NCBI GenBank assembly: GCA_000504425.1
Contig: KI632513.1
Span: forward strand, 1,171,491-1,235,490
Direction: 5' to 3'
From: Rhodopseudomonas palustris JSC-3b
GTDB lineage: Bacteria; Pseudomonadota; Alphaproteobacteria; Rhizobiales; Xanthobacteraceae
Length of the DNA stretch: 64,000 bases
In this document: piece by piece, positions 1 to 7,249 of the stretch
Layout: each line of letters begins with the position of its first letter
Position numbering within the stretch: position 1 is the first letter of the stretch
Translations under genes and position numbers: made by a program
Notes under the pieces: model-generated
What the model saw: only the letters and a program-made list of their open reading frames with translations
The model's database searches: none
Told to the model about the DNA's origin: nothing

Positions 1-114
1 GGGTTTGATCTTCCGCCAAGCGTGTTGGAAGTACTAACTGGCAGCACCGCAGTTACCGTGATCGGGCTGGTTGGTATGGTGCTAACGGGCATTTTTATCG
101 GCGCCCGCAAGTGA
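1..114 (+). CDS. 3' end of a small membrane protein gene (partial)
   Basis: An open frame enters from the left edge and stops with TGA at 112-114, giving the last 37 residues of a protein whose start is outside the window. The visible end has a short polar part (FDLPPSVLEVL) and one hydrophobic stretch of about 20 residues (VTVIGLVGMVLTGIFIGA) followed by a basic RK end, so it looks like a C-terminal membrane anchor. Short proteins of this style are common in rhizobial prophages, but I cannot name a family. Its strand is opposite to the phage genes that follow. Confidence 0.55.
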   Translation, partial: GFDLPPSVLEVLTGSTAVTVIGLVGMVLTGIFIGARK

Positions 115-291
115 GACAGCAGCCCAATCCACGCGATAATGCCTTCCACCATATCCAACGATCAATCCAAGCCTGCGAACCATCCTTTCGCCTAGCCGCG
201 ACGAGGCAGTGATACCGAACACGGCGCGCAGCTAGCTGTGAATATCCGGGATAACCGCCCTCCCCTAGAGCCTGCCACAAGAGGCGCATGC

Positions 292-331
292 CATTCTAAC
301 TGCTCGCACGAATCGGGGAGCAGTTAGAATG
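292..331. repeat. 14-bp perfect inverted repeat over a ribosome binding site
   Basis: The arms at 292-305 (CATTCTAACTGCTC) and 318-331 (its exact reverse complement) flank a 12-nt spacer. The right arm covers the GGGGAG Shine-Dalgarno (315-320, partly) and the ATG at 329. As RNA the hairpin would hide the start of the Cas2-like gene; as DNA it could be an operator. Which one is not decidable from sequence. Confidence 0.7.
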
Positions 332-613
332 AGTGTCTTCTTGGTTACTTGGGATCTAAACAAGCAGAAACTGAACTACGCGCAGGCTCGCCAGAACCTC
401 ATCGATCATCTATCTCGATACCCCCACATCAAGGACCCCGGCCTTGACTCTGTTTGGTTCATCCAGTCACCGATGGCAGCAAATTCAATCGATGCGGACA
501 TTCGAACTCGAATAGATGATAATGACAGATTGTTGGTCACGCAGCTCGTCACTGGTCAGCATCAAGGCTGGCTTTCAAAGTCGGTGTGGGAGTGGATCAA
601 CGCCCGCCTCTAG
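329..613 (+). CDS. Small Cas2-like / SinR-family protein
   Basis: The 94-residue protein opens with a beta strand and a YDLN-like motif (FLVTWDLN, residues 4-11), then a helix, a segment with W-x-x-x-S/P (VWFIQSP, near 42-48) and a late strand NDRLLV (64-69). This layout matches small ferredoxin-fold proteins annotated as SinR family or Cas2-like. No cas1, other cas genes or CRISPR repeats are nearby, so a CRISPR role is unlikely. The start is the ATG at 329, 8 nt after GGGGAG; the site lies inside a perfect inverted repeat, which suggests translational or transcriptional control. Function is unknown. It could be orphan cargo of the phage island or belong to a left neighbour. Confidence 0.6.
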   Translation: MSVFLVTWDLNKQKLNYAQARQNLIDHLSRYPHIKDPGLDSVWFIQSPMAANSIDADIRTRIDDNDRLLVTQLVTGQHQGWLSKSVWEWINARL

Positions 614-812
614 CGATCCGAATTTAGCGCTGAATCCTTGCCACCCGACCTCGATCAGCCCGGGAGCCGGCGGCTCGGCGCGCGGCTTCGGTGAGGTCGA
701 GCGAACAGCCAAGCGACCGGGCTGCCCCACGGCATGGAGTGCCAAGATCGCCGGATGGACTTCTTACAATTGCACTGCGCGAAACTCCGGGTTGGCTGTC
801 GGAAGCATCGCC

Positions 813-846
813 CTGATGTCCGATAATGAAGCTTATCGGACATCAG
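813..846. repeat. 14-bp perfect inverted repeat with TGTCCGATAA arms
   Basis: The arms 813-826 (CTGATGTCCGATAA) and 833-846 are exact reverse complements around a 6-nt loop TGAAGC. It lies 8 nt past the stop of the RlpA-nuclease gene on the minus strand and about 200 nt past the Cas2-like gene. No T-tract follows on either strand, so it is a poor Rho-independent terminator. The inner 26 bp (817-842) resemble a pair of inverted serine-resolvase half-sites of the Tn3/gamma-delta type, but no resolvase gene is visible. Confidence 0.65.
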
Positions 847-853
847 CCCCGGG

Positions 854-1930
854 TTACCCCTTCGGGGCCCGACACCCCGCCGCCTCGGCGTCTTTCGTGG
901 TGCAGAACCAGCGCTTGCCAGGCCCCATCTTCACCTTCGCGTACCAACGGCTTCCTGGCTGATGATAGATGCACTGGCCGTTCCGGCCGACGTTGCCCTT
1001 GATGGCACATTCCGGGGATGGTGCGGCGGCCGCCGACGCTGCCCCGAGCAGCACCTCCTGCGCGTTGCGCGGCACGCTGGCCGCTCCGAGTATCGTGGTC
1101 TTCCGGTTTCGGTCGCGCCAATCCCAAGGCGCAATGAATGCGCCGCCCCATAATCCCGACAGCGCTTCCCTAGCGACGGCCTCAGAAGCCTCGTGTTCGC
1201 GCGAATAGCGGATGAAGGCCAGCGCCCAGCCCGAGCGAACCATCCACTGCTCAACGTTCTCTGAGCCGACGCGGCACGATCCAAGAGACCTGCCGTATTT
1301 GTCTTGACTGCTGACCTCGCAGGTCCAGGGCTTGTTGCCGAACCGCCGGACAAGCTCGTCGCGTGATGCGATGCCGCAGGGCCAGCGCTCCCCCTTCTCG
1401 TCGAGACAGAGCTGGTCGGTCTCCGGCGCGTCGATGCCATGCAATCGGATCTTGGTGCCGCCGATCTCGACCGTATCGCCGTCAACGATGCGCGGCACGC
1501 CGGCGACCTCGACGGTTTCGTCGCCAGGCAGGCAGACGTACTGCGTGCCCCGCATTCCAAGGCAGCGCGCCGCGCCCGCGGTGAAGTCGATCTTCACACC
1601 GGCCTCGCGGGCTTTCCCAAATGGACCTCGGTCGTTGATCCGGATGCTGCAGGTCCGGCCGTTCACGGGATTGGTCACAGAGACCGTAGTTCCCAGCGGG
1701 TATTCGTGGGAAGCCGCGGTCAGGCTGTCACGGCTGACAGGCTCGCCCGTGCTCGTGCGCGAACCGATCGAATAGAGCGACGCAAGGACTTCCTTGCCCG
1801 AACCGCACTTCCCGGTCTTGTGCACGTGACGGTGCACGGTTTCCCAGCCGCCGGCATCGGCCTCGCTCGGCTTGAGCCCGATCACCGCCGCTACGGCTCC
1901 GAAGATCATCAATGTTGAAAGGCTTCGCAT
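854..1930 (-). CDS. Secreted RlpA-like barrel fused to a staphylococcal-type nuclease
   Basis: The 358-residue protein has a signal peptide (about 1-26, cut near ADA), then an RlpA-like double-psi beta-barrel at about 48-135 with ASLYSIG, TAASHEYPLG, and INDRGPF containing D100, which matches the catalytic Asp of RlpA lytic transglycosylases. A staphylococcal nuclease domain follows at about 145-275 with VDGDT (149-153), RLHGIDAPE (R162, D167, E170) and YGR (R214), so the nuclease catalytic set looks intact. The end (about 306-345: ECAIKGN, YHQPGSRWY) matches the 'sunset' domain often found after such nucleases. The combination suggests an exported enzyme acting on both cell wall and nucleic acid; this is inference. 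The His of the RlpA site (H75) sits one residue nearer the PLG motif than in Pseudomonas RlpA. Confidence 0.8.
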   Translation of the reverse strand: MRSLSTLMIFGAVAAVIGLKPSEADAGGWETVHRHVHKTGKCGSGKEVLASLYSIGSRTSTGEPVSRDSLTAASHEYPLGTTVSVTNPVNGRTCSIRINDRGPFGKAREAGVKIDFTAGAARCLGMRGTQYVCLPGDETVEVAGVPRIVDGDTVEIGGTKIRLHGIDAPETDQLCLDEKGERWPCGIASRDELVRRFGNKPWTCEVSSQDKYGRSLGSCRVGSENVEQWMVRSGWALAFIRYSREHEASEAVAREALSGLWGGAFIAPWDWRDRNRKTTILGAASVPRNAQEVLLGAASAAAAPSPECAIKGNVGRNGQCIYHQPGSRWYAKVKMGPGKRWFCTTKDAEAAGCRAPKG

Positions 1931-2150
1931 GCGGTCCGAATACCCCCAGATGGCACAAGCTGCCAGTGAATAGCCTCTGGAGCCCGCCCCGCGGCGGATA
2001 ACGCTACAATTGGGCCGCCGTGAGCATCGCCTCTCTCACTCCTCAGTTTCGTGAGACGGCCAATTCCGCTTGAAATAAGCCGCGCTGGTGCGATTTGATT
2101 GCTTCCCGCCACCAGGCACCGGAGAGGCGCAAAACGCGCGTAGCCATGGT

Positions 2151-2486
2151 TTACGAGCGACTGCGGGGCTGTCCGATCGACTGCCGGGGAAAAGCCTTGC
2201 GGCGCGCGGCGATCTCCTTGGCGGTGACGACCTCTCCGGCCTCGATGCGGGCTTCGTACTCTGTTCGGAGATCTGACGGCATGGCCGGCGCAGCCAGCAC
2301 CCCAAGCACCTGCCAGGACACGCGCGACCAGATGGCTTCCCGCTCGCCGTAGAGCGATGCAACACGCACCAACGCCGCGACCTGATCCGCCGAATGCGTC
2401 CGGGCGTTCCGGGCGTATGGGATCAGCCCGGCAATGGGCCGCGGCTCAACCGAATAAACCGGCCAGCCGCTATGCTCTATTGGCAT
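2151..2486 (-). CDS. Truncated ParB-like protein, chimeric
   Basis: The N-terminal 36 residues (VEPRPIAGLIPYARNARTHS, then ADQVA) are the opening of the ParB/Srx-like domain found in phage ParB and ParB-methylase proteins. The expected continuation (GFxxPI, then the GHGR motif) is missing. Instead the frame runs into an unrelated tail with VLGVLAAPAMPSDLR and EAGEVVTAKEIAARRKAF, a type of ending known from plasmid and phage regulatory proteins. The most likely reading is an in-frame deletion that fused two genes, so DNA binding or nuclease activity from the ParB fold is doubtful. The ATG at 2486 has GAGG 4 nt upstream. It has its own intergenic region on both sides. Confidence 0.5.
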   Translation of the reverse strand: MPIEHSGWPVYSVEPRPIAGLIPYARNARTHSADQVAALVRVASLYGEREAIWSRVSWQVLGVLAAPAMPSDLRTEYEARIEAGEVVTAKEIAARRKAFPRQSIGQPRSRS

Positions 2487-3140
2487 GAAACCTCAATATC
2501 GGAATACCGAAATATGCTCGAATCTCGGGGCTGCGACCCGCCGCCTGCATACCGGGGGGTGGGGTACGGTCCCTATAGGGGGGTGGGTGCCGCTACGGGC
2601 CGCGCTGGTGCGTTAGCTCTGGAATTCCGCCCCGTCGCTCAGTTCACAGGAAGCTGCGTGTAGCGCCTTCTCTGCGGCTTGGCGGGGCATTCTGGTGAGG
2701 TCCGGTGCCGGCTTGGTGCTGGCATGAAACCTTGATCAGGACGGCCACGGCGCGGCGTTCATCCGTGCAGTTGATCGGTGCGTGCACGGGTGATCCGTGC
2801 ACCGGGCTTCGATTGAGCTACTGGCAAAACTTCGCAGTCCAGCCGTTCCGTCTCGCTCTCTCAGCGGGGCACGGTCCCTTTTGCCTGACGGGTGGCCATA
2901 GGCCGCTGCTGGTGCTGCTGTTGTCCGTGGCCATGGTCTGCTGCTCGTGAATGAGCCGGCGCGTGTGCGGGGCTCGCTGCGCGTCCTGGCCGTGGTCTAC
3001 GCCTGGTGGTGCTGGCCGGGCCTGCGGCCCGCGCCGCTCTGCCGCTCCCCGTGTGCGGCGCTGGTGTTACAGGTCCATCCGAAGATCGCGGCGATGGTCT
3101 CAACCATCCTGCCGGCTGTCATGGCACTGCGCTTGCGGGC
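2487..3140. other. 654-bp stretch without a supported gene
   Basis: No frame here has convincing protein character; the open frames are Arg/Pro/Gly-rich artefacts of high GC. It contains the G-rich element at 2554-2587 and a 13-nt copy (2720-2732, TGGCATGAAACCT) of the Shine-Dalgarno/start region of the ParB-like gene (2481-2493), which on the minus strand reads AGGTTTCATGCCA. That second copy is followed by only a 28-codon frame, so it may be a relic of a lost gene. Confidence 0.5.
2554..2587 (+). repeat. G-rich direct repeat flanking a palindrome
   Basis: GGGGGGTGGGG (2554-2564) and GGGGGGTGGG (2578-2587) flank the perfect 10-bp palindrome CCCTATAGGG (2571-2580, overlapping the second G run). 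Four G-tracts of three or more lie on one strand, so a G-quadruplex is possible. In a phage setting a cohesive-end or packaging site is also conceivable, though it is 7 kb from the terminase small subunit gene. Confidence 0.4.
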
Positions 3141-4016
3141 TCAGACGCGGCCGAACCGGTGAATGGTGGCAATGGACGGGTCGCGCGGCTTCCCTGACGG
3201 GAGCAGGCCACAGAACCGATAGGTCGCTGTCCAGCTCTTGGCCTGCCAGCGGTGCCGCGCCAGCAGCATCCGGTCATTCCTCGTCGCGCTGATCGGGGCC
3301 TTGAACACGACGCCGGCCTTGGTCTGTAGCGTGGCGTGGATTGCCTCGTCGTTCACGACGTTGATCCCGATCACGTCGGCCTCGTCGTCTTCGAACGGCT
3401 TCCGCTTCAACAGCAGGGTAGTCCGGCAATGCTTGTAGCCCGCGGCCGGGATGCGGATCATCTGCCCCTCATGGCCGGCGGCGAGACAGGCCCGATAATG
3501 CACACTGAGGCCGGTCAAGTTCCTGATCCGCACCGTCTCGACAATCTCGACATGGTGGGATGCCGCGGCCGCTACCGCGGCGCGGGCCGCTTCGATCCGG
3601 TCCGGGAAGGCGTCAGGCGCCACGACGTCGAAGACATGCAGGCCAAGCCGGCTCGACACCTTGGCAATGGTCCTGACGTCCGCGGCGATGCCACCAAGCG
3701 ACACGCCAGGGGCGAAGAGCTCGCCGTCAAGCACCAGATCAGGCCACGCCCGGAATACCGGGATCAGAGCGTCCTCGATATGCAGCAGCGACGTGATCCG
3801 GCGCCCGTAGCGGGTGAACAGGCCATCACGCGTCGTGATGCACCGCACGCCGTTGAACTTTGGCTGTGCCATGACCGGGAACTTAAGCTTTGCCAGGTTC
3901 ACCCTGCGCGCCAGCATTGGCTTGATATCGCAATCGGGTGGCAGGGCCTCACCGAACGAGATCACCCCCGTGTCCGGGTCAATGTCGATCGCGTATCGGA
4001 GGGCCGGCGCGGTCAT
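3141..4016 (-). CDS. Phage-type ATP-dependent DNA ligase
   Basis: The 291-residue protein has the nucleotidyltransferase motifs in order: motif I QPKFNGVR with the adenylated Lys at K53, motif III LDGELF (96-101), motif IIIa LHVFDVV (126-132), motif IV EGQMIR (183-188) and motif V LLLKRK (201-206). Residues about 212-291 fit a compact OB fold. Length fits small viral ligases. Motif I normally reads KxDGxR; here the Asp is Asn (N55), which may lower or change activity. The gene overlaps the upstream ribbon-helix-helix gene by ATGA and should be co-translated with it. A role in sealing nicks during phage replication or recombination is inferred. Confidence 0.8.
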   Translation of the reverse strand: MTAPALRYAIDIDPDTGVISFGEALPPDCDIKPMLARRVNLAKLKFPVMAQPKFNGVRCITTRDGLFTRYGRRITSLLHIEDALIPVFRAWPDLVLDGELFAPGVSLGGIAADVRTIAKVSSRLGLHVFDVVAPDAFPDRIEAARAAVAAAASHHVEIVETVRIRNLTGLSVHYRACLAAGHEGQMIRIPAAGYKHCRTTLLLKRKPFEDDEADVIGINVVNDEAIHATLQTKAGVVFKAPISATRNDRMLLARHRWQAKSWTATYRFCGLLPSGKPRDPSIATIHRFGRV

Positions 4017-4363
4017 GACTTCGCGGCCTCGCGCTTGGCGCGGGCGATAGCCGCTCGCTCTGACTTCGGGACGAACCGTGAGGGACTATCAACGACCTCG
4101 TTCAGCAGGCCCGACCACACAACGTCGGCGCGACGTTCTCCGGGCTGGCGGACATAGTCGATCTCTTTGACCCATTCGGGAGGGAATTCGACAGTCAGAC
4201 CCTTGCGTCGGGATTTCGGGGCGTCGTGAGCAGCCAGAGCGCGGTCAAGGACGCGCTCAACGTAGGCTGACGGCGATAGTCCCGCCGCGCCGGCGGCGCG
4301 CTCCAGCGCGCTCCGTTGGGCTTCTGACAGCACCAGGCCGATGGGATAGTTGCGATCGGTCAC
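4013..4363 (-). CDS. Possible ribbon-helix-helix protein
   Basis: The 116-residue protein begins with a short strand followed by two helices (PIGLVLSEAQRSALERAAG, then LSPSAYVERVLDRALAAH), the pattern of CopG/Arc-type DNA-binding proteins. The remainder (RRKGLTVEFPPEWVKEIDYV and a Lys/Arg-rich end) is not recognised. It ends in an ATGA overlap with the ligase gene, so a regulator or accessory factor for the ligase is possible. Confidence 0.5.
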   Translation of the reverse strand: MTDRNYPIGLVLSEAQRSALERAAGAAGLSPSAYVERVLDRALAAHDAPKSRRKGLTVEFPPEWVKEIDYVRQPGERRADVVWSGLLNEVVDSPSRFVPKSERAAIARAKREAAKS

Positions 4364-4464
4364 ACCAAGCTTCCACTCCCGGCCCGGTTGCCCGGGGACA
4401 CCCGGCCCCCGGGCTGGCCGGCGTTGTTAGGGGCACTACCCGGCTTGCCCCGGCGCTGGCGACG

Positions 4465-4872
4465 CTACCGCGAAGGCGGCGGCACGTCACCAGCGTTTCC
4501 GTCTCGCGGCTCATTTGTAGCCGGCCGATCGTCGCTGTCCGTAGTGGACGCCACCGGATGCGACCGTGCGACGACGTGCATTGAGGCTCGTCTGACCACG
4601 TAGTCAGGCACGGCATCGGCGGTCGGAGTGGCAGGGATGCATCGCACGATCCAGTCGGCGACATCGGCCCCGGACATCGCCGGGGCCCGCGCGAGGAGAT
4701 CGATCGCCGCAGCTGTCCGGGCGGCATCGCCCTTGATGCCGGCGGTGCGGATCACCCCGTTGATCCGGGCCAGCGCTGCGCGTTCGCCTTCCGCCTTCGC
4801 GGCGGTCAGCGCGGCCTCGAGCTCCGTACCGGAGAGGCCCGGCACATCGCCGGCCGCTTGCGTGTCCGTCAT
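4465..4872 (-). CDS. Remnant resembling the C-terminal tail of an S49 head protease
   Basis: The 135-residue product has an Ala-rich helical segment (ELEAALTAAKAEGERAALAR and AIDLLARAPAM) like the tail that follows the peptidase domain in phage S49 (SppA-type) prohead proteases, where it may act as internal scaffold. No catalytic part is present. The ATG at 4872 shares its A with the TGA of the preceding gene, whose product resembles the N-terminus of the same protease family, so the two may be the ends of one ancestral gene that lost its core. The family link is from recalled similarity only. Confidence 0.45.
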   Translation of the reverse strand: MTDTQAAGDVPGLSGTELEAALTAAKAEGERAALARINGVIRTAGIKGDAARTAAAIDLLARAPAMSGADVADWIVRCIPATPTADAVPDYVVRRASMHVVARSHPVASTTDSDDRPATNEPRDGNAGDVPPPSR

Positions 4873-5183
4873 CAGTTCTTCCCCTTCAATGCTTTGACGA
4901 AGGCGCTGAACGCCTCCTGCACGTCACCCACGCCGTCGACCATGTCGAACGCGGCCCGGCCACGCTGATCAAGCGCCCGACCAAGGCTATCACCAATCAC
5001 GCCAGCAGATGAGCGCCCGCTCGCAAATGCGACGTGATCGACGCCACCAGTCCCGTTCAGCACCGTGATCGACCGCCCCGTGAGGCGCGGCCCGATCGCG
5101 CGCAGCGCAACCTCAGCCTTCCGTGGGTCATACATCAGCGGCGTGTCGAACAACTGGCCGCAGAGGTGGGGGTATGCGGCCAT
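4872..5183 (-). CDS. Remnant resembling the N-terminus of an S49 head protease
   Basis: The 103-residue product starts MAAYPHLCGQLFDTPLMYDP, which matches the opening of phage S49 prohead proteases (YPHLAxRLFxTPLMIHPxK). It continues to AAFDMVDGVG, the point where a normal protease would enter its catalytic core (VIPxxGTL), and then ends with an unrelated VQEAFSAFVKALKGKN. The catalytic Ser/Lys region is absent, so it cannot be a protease. It starts at an ATG that overlaps the stop of the tape-measure gene (TGATG). Confidence 0.5.
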   Translation of the reverse strand: MAAYPHLCGQLFDTPLMYDPRKAEVALRAIGPRLTGRSITVLNGTGGVDHVAFASGRSSAGVIGDSLGRALDQRGRAAFDMVDGVGDVQEAFSAFVKALKGKN

Positions 5184-7240
5184 CAGGAATATGCCCCGTC
5201 ACTGTATGCGCCGCGGGAGAGTTGGTTCAGCTTGTCGGATAGACGACGCTCGACAGCCGCAGCGATGGCCTCGGGTGATTGGCCAGGCCCAGCCTGGACG
5301 TGGATGCCGCCAATGTTGTAGTTGACCGTCCCGCCACCGCTGCCACCGCCGGCGCGCGCCGCGGCACCGGCCAGCGCCTGCGCCTTGAGCGCTTGCACTG
5401 TGGCGTGGGTGCTGGCGATTGAGCCTGGCAACGATGGTCGGAAAAGCTCAGGACCACGCTCGCCGACGAGGTACGTCGAGCCGGCCCGGACCGGGCCACC
5501 GGCCGCCCTGGCACCGGCGACAGCAGGCGCGCCCGCCGAAGACGCCGCGGCGCCGCCGCCCATGATGGCATTCTTGATCGAGCTGCCGAGCCCCTTCGCC
5601 CATCCGAGCAGCCCGGACCAGATCGACTTCATGCCTTCCCAAAGCGATTTCAGCAGCTTCGCACCGGTGTCGTAGAGATCGACGCCCGTCAGGTCCTTGA
5701 TCTTGTCGTTGACCCAGCTCAGGGCCTCTTTCACCTTGTCCCAATTCTCGTAGATCAGCAGCCCGGCCGCGGCGAGCAGCCCAATCGGACCGAGGATGCC
5801 GAGCGCAGACTTGCCCAGCATTGAGAGCGCCCCGCCGACACCGAGGATGCGCGCCACTGCGGCAAAACCGATAAGCGCAGTCTTTGCGGCACGGAATGCC
5901 GCGGCGAACGGGAATAGAGCCACCTTCACGGCCCAAATCGCAGCAGACAGTGCCCATAGGCCGGCCTTGCCGACAGCCAAGAGCCCATCCCACAACCAAC
6001 CAAGCGCAAGCTTGCTGAGAAGGCCGGCGATGCTAAGTCCAATCAGGCCACCTGCAACCGCGGTAATGCCACGAACGACCGCGGGATTTTCATTCGCCCA
6101 TTTTTCAAACGATCTAATAAAGGGCGTGATCGCGCTCATCAGAGAATTGACGGCGGGGAGAAGCGCGTTGCCGACCGAAATGCTCAGCGCCTCGATCCGG
6201 ATTCTGAAGGCCTCGGTCTGCGCCGCGTTCGTCAGCATGCGCGCCGCGAAATCCTTTTCGACCACGCCTGACGCCTTCAACGCCTCGTCGCGGATTCGCT
6301 TGTATTCCTCGATGTTCATGATCAGCGGACCGAGGAACTTCTGAACCTCCGAATCTTGGAACAGATCGCCGATCAGCTGCAGGTCACCCTTGACGGCCTT
6401 GTTCGTGACACGGGCGATCATCTCGAAGATGTCACCGCCTTCCTTCTGCGTCTTCCGCAGCTCCTTGCGGATATCAACCCCGGCCTCTTTGAACTTCTTG
6501 GTCGTTTCCGGGCTGATGATCTTCTGCATCAGGTTGCTGGCATTGGTCGCTGCCTTCGAGGCGTCGCCAGCACCCTTCATCGCGATCTGAAGCGCGGCCG
6601 ACAGCCGGCCGACCGCGGTGACGCCGGTCATCTTCAACCGCGCGGCGGCCGTAGTGAGTTCGGGGAAATATTGAGCCATGTTCTTCAGCTCAAAGGCGCC
6701 GCTCTTGCCTGCCGTCGCCATGACGTCCAGCGCCTTGCCGAACTCGCTCGCCTTGACCTTCAGATTGTCGAGCGTTCGGAAGCCCGCATTGGCCAGATCA
6801 TCGACCTGGGCCTCGTAGGCCGTCGCGGCCTTACCGATCGGCCCCATGATCGCTTCGGCCCGCTCCGGGTCGAGACCGAAGCCGAGGAGCGTGTCGAGAC
6901 CCTTCGCGACCTCCAATGCTGACTTGTTGACCTTGGGCGCCAGGTCGCGGATGCGATTGCCCATCGCCGCGATCGCCTCGTCGGAAAGGTCCGCCTTCTG
7001 CTTGATGTTGTGCAGCGCCGTCTCGAATTGGGATGCGGCAGAGATCGGCGCCTGCAGTCCCTTTGCCGCCCCGTAGGCAGCGGCCGTCGCGACGAACAGC
7101 TTCTGCGACGTCGCGGCAATCATGGCCCTGTTCTTGGCCTGGAGATTGGTTAGCGCCGTCATCGAGGCGCTAACCCTCTTTGCTGGGCCGGACACCCGGT
7201 CGATCAGTTCAAGGATCAGCTTCGAGGTCAGAACACCCAT
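5183..7240 (-). CDS. Phage tail tape measure protein
   Basis: At 685 residues it is on the short side for the family. The N-terminal third (AASQFETALHNIKQKADLSD, MGNRIRDLAPKV, ATAGKSGAFELKNMAQYFPEL) is the conserved TP901-type tape measure core. Hydrophobic segments lie at about 390-485 (VVRGITAVAGGLIGLSIAGL, ALFPFAAAF, GILGPIGLLAAAGLLIY), as expected for a protein that inserts in the host membrane during injection. The C-terminus (GERGPELFRPSLPGSI, Gly-rich linker, IGGIHVQAGPGQSPEAIAAAV) is typical. It lies 10 nt after the tail-chaperone extension frame, the position it takes in lambdoid and P2-like phages. It sets tail length in a long-tailed phage; whether any tail can form here is doubtful because capsid genes are missing. 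Confidence 0.9.
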   Translation of the reverse strand: MGVLTSKLILELIDRVSGPAKRVSASMTALTNLQAKNRAMIAATSQKLFVATAAAYGAAKGLQAPISAASQFETALHNIKQKADLSDEAIAAMGNRIRDLAPKVNKSALEVAKGLDTLLGFGLDPERAEAIMGPIGKAATAYEAQVDDLANAGFRTLDNLKVKASEFGKALDVMATAGKSGAFELKNMAQYFPELTTAAARLKMTGVTAVGRLSAALQIAMKGAGDASKAATNASNLMQKIISPETTKKFKEAGVDIRKELRKTQKEGGDIFEMIARVTNKAVKGDLQLIGDLFQDSEVQKFLGPLIMNIEEYKRIRDEALKASGVVEKDFAARMLTNAAQTEAFRIRIEALSISVGNALLPAVNSLMSAITPFIRSFEKWANENPAVVRGITAVAGGLIGLSIAGLLSKLALGWLWDGLLAVGKAGLWALSAAIWAVKVALFPFAAAFRAAKTALIGFAAVARILGVGGALSMLGKSALGILGPIGLLAAAGLLIYENWDKVKEALSWVNDKIKDLTGVDLYDTGAKLLKSLWEGMKSIWSGLLGWAKGLGSSIKNAIMGGGAAASSAGAPAVAGARAAGGPVRAGSTYLVGERGPELFRPSLPGSIASTHATVQALKAQALAGAAARAGGGSGGGTVNYNIGGIHVQAGPGQSPEAIAAAVERRLSDKLNQLSRGAYSDGAYS

Positions 7241-7249
7241 GGACCACCT

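Noticed and set aside
95-289. 64-codon frame on the minus strand
   Set aside because: Trp/Arg-rich composition, no Shine-Dalgarno, and no similarity to a known family.
329-613. Functional CRISPR cas2
   Set aside because: No cas1, effector genes or repeats nearby; the fold alone does not show adaptation function.
813-846. XerCD dif site or classic terminator
   Set aside because: The arms do not match the dif consensus spacing and sequence, and no T-run follows the hairpin on either strand.
2861-3103. 80-codon frame on the minus strand in the gene-poor stretch
   Set aside because: Low-complexity Arg/Pro/Ala/His sequence without start signal; more likely a GC artefact.
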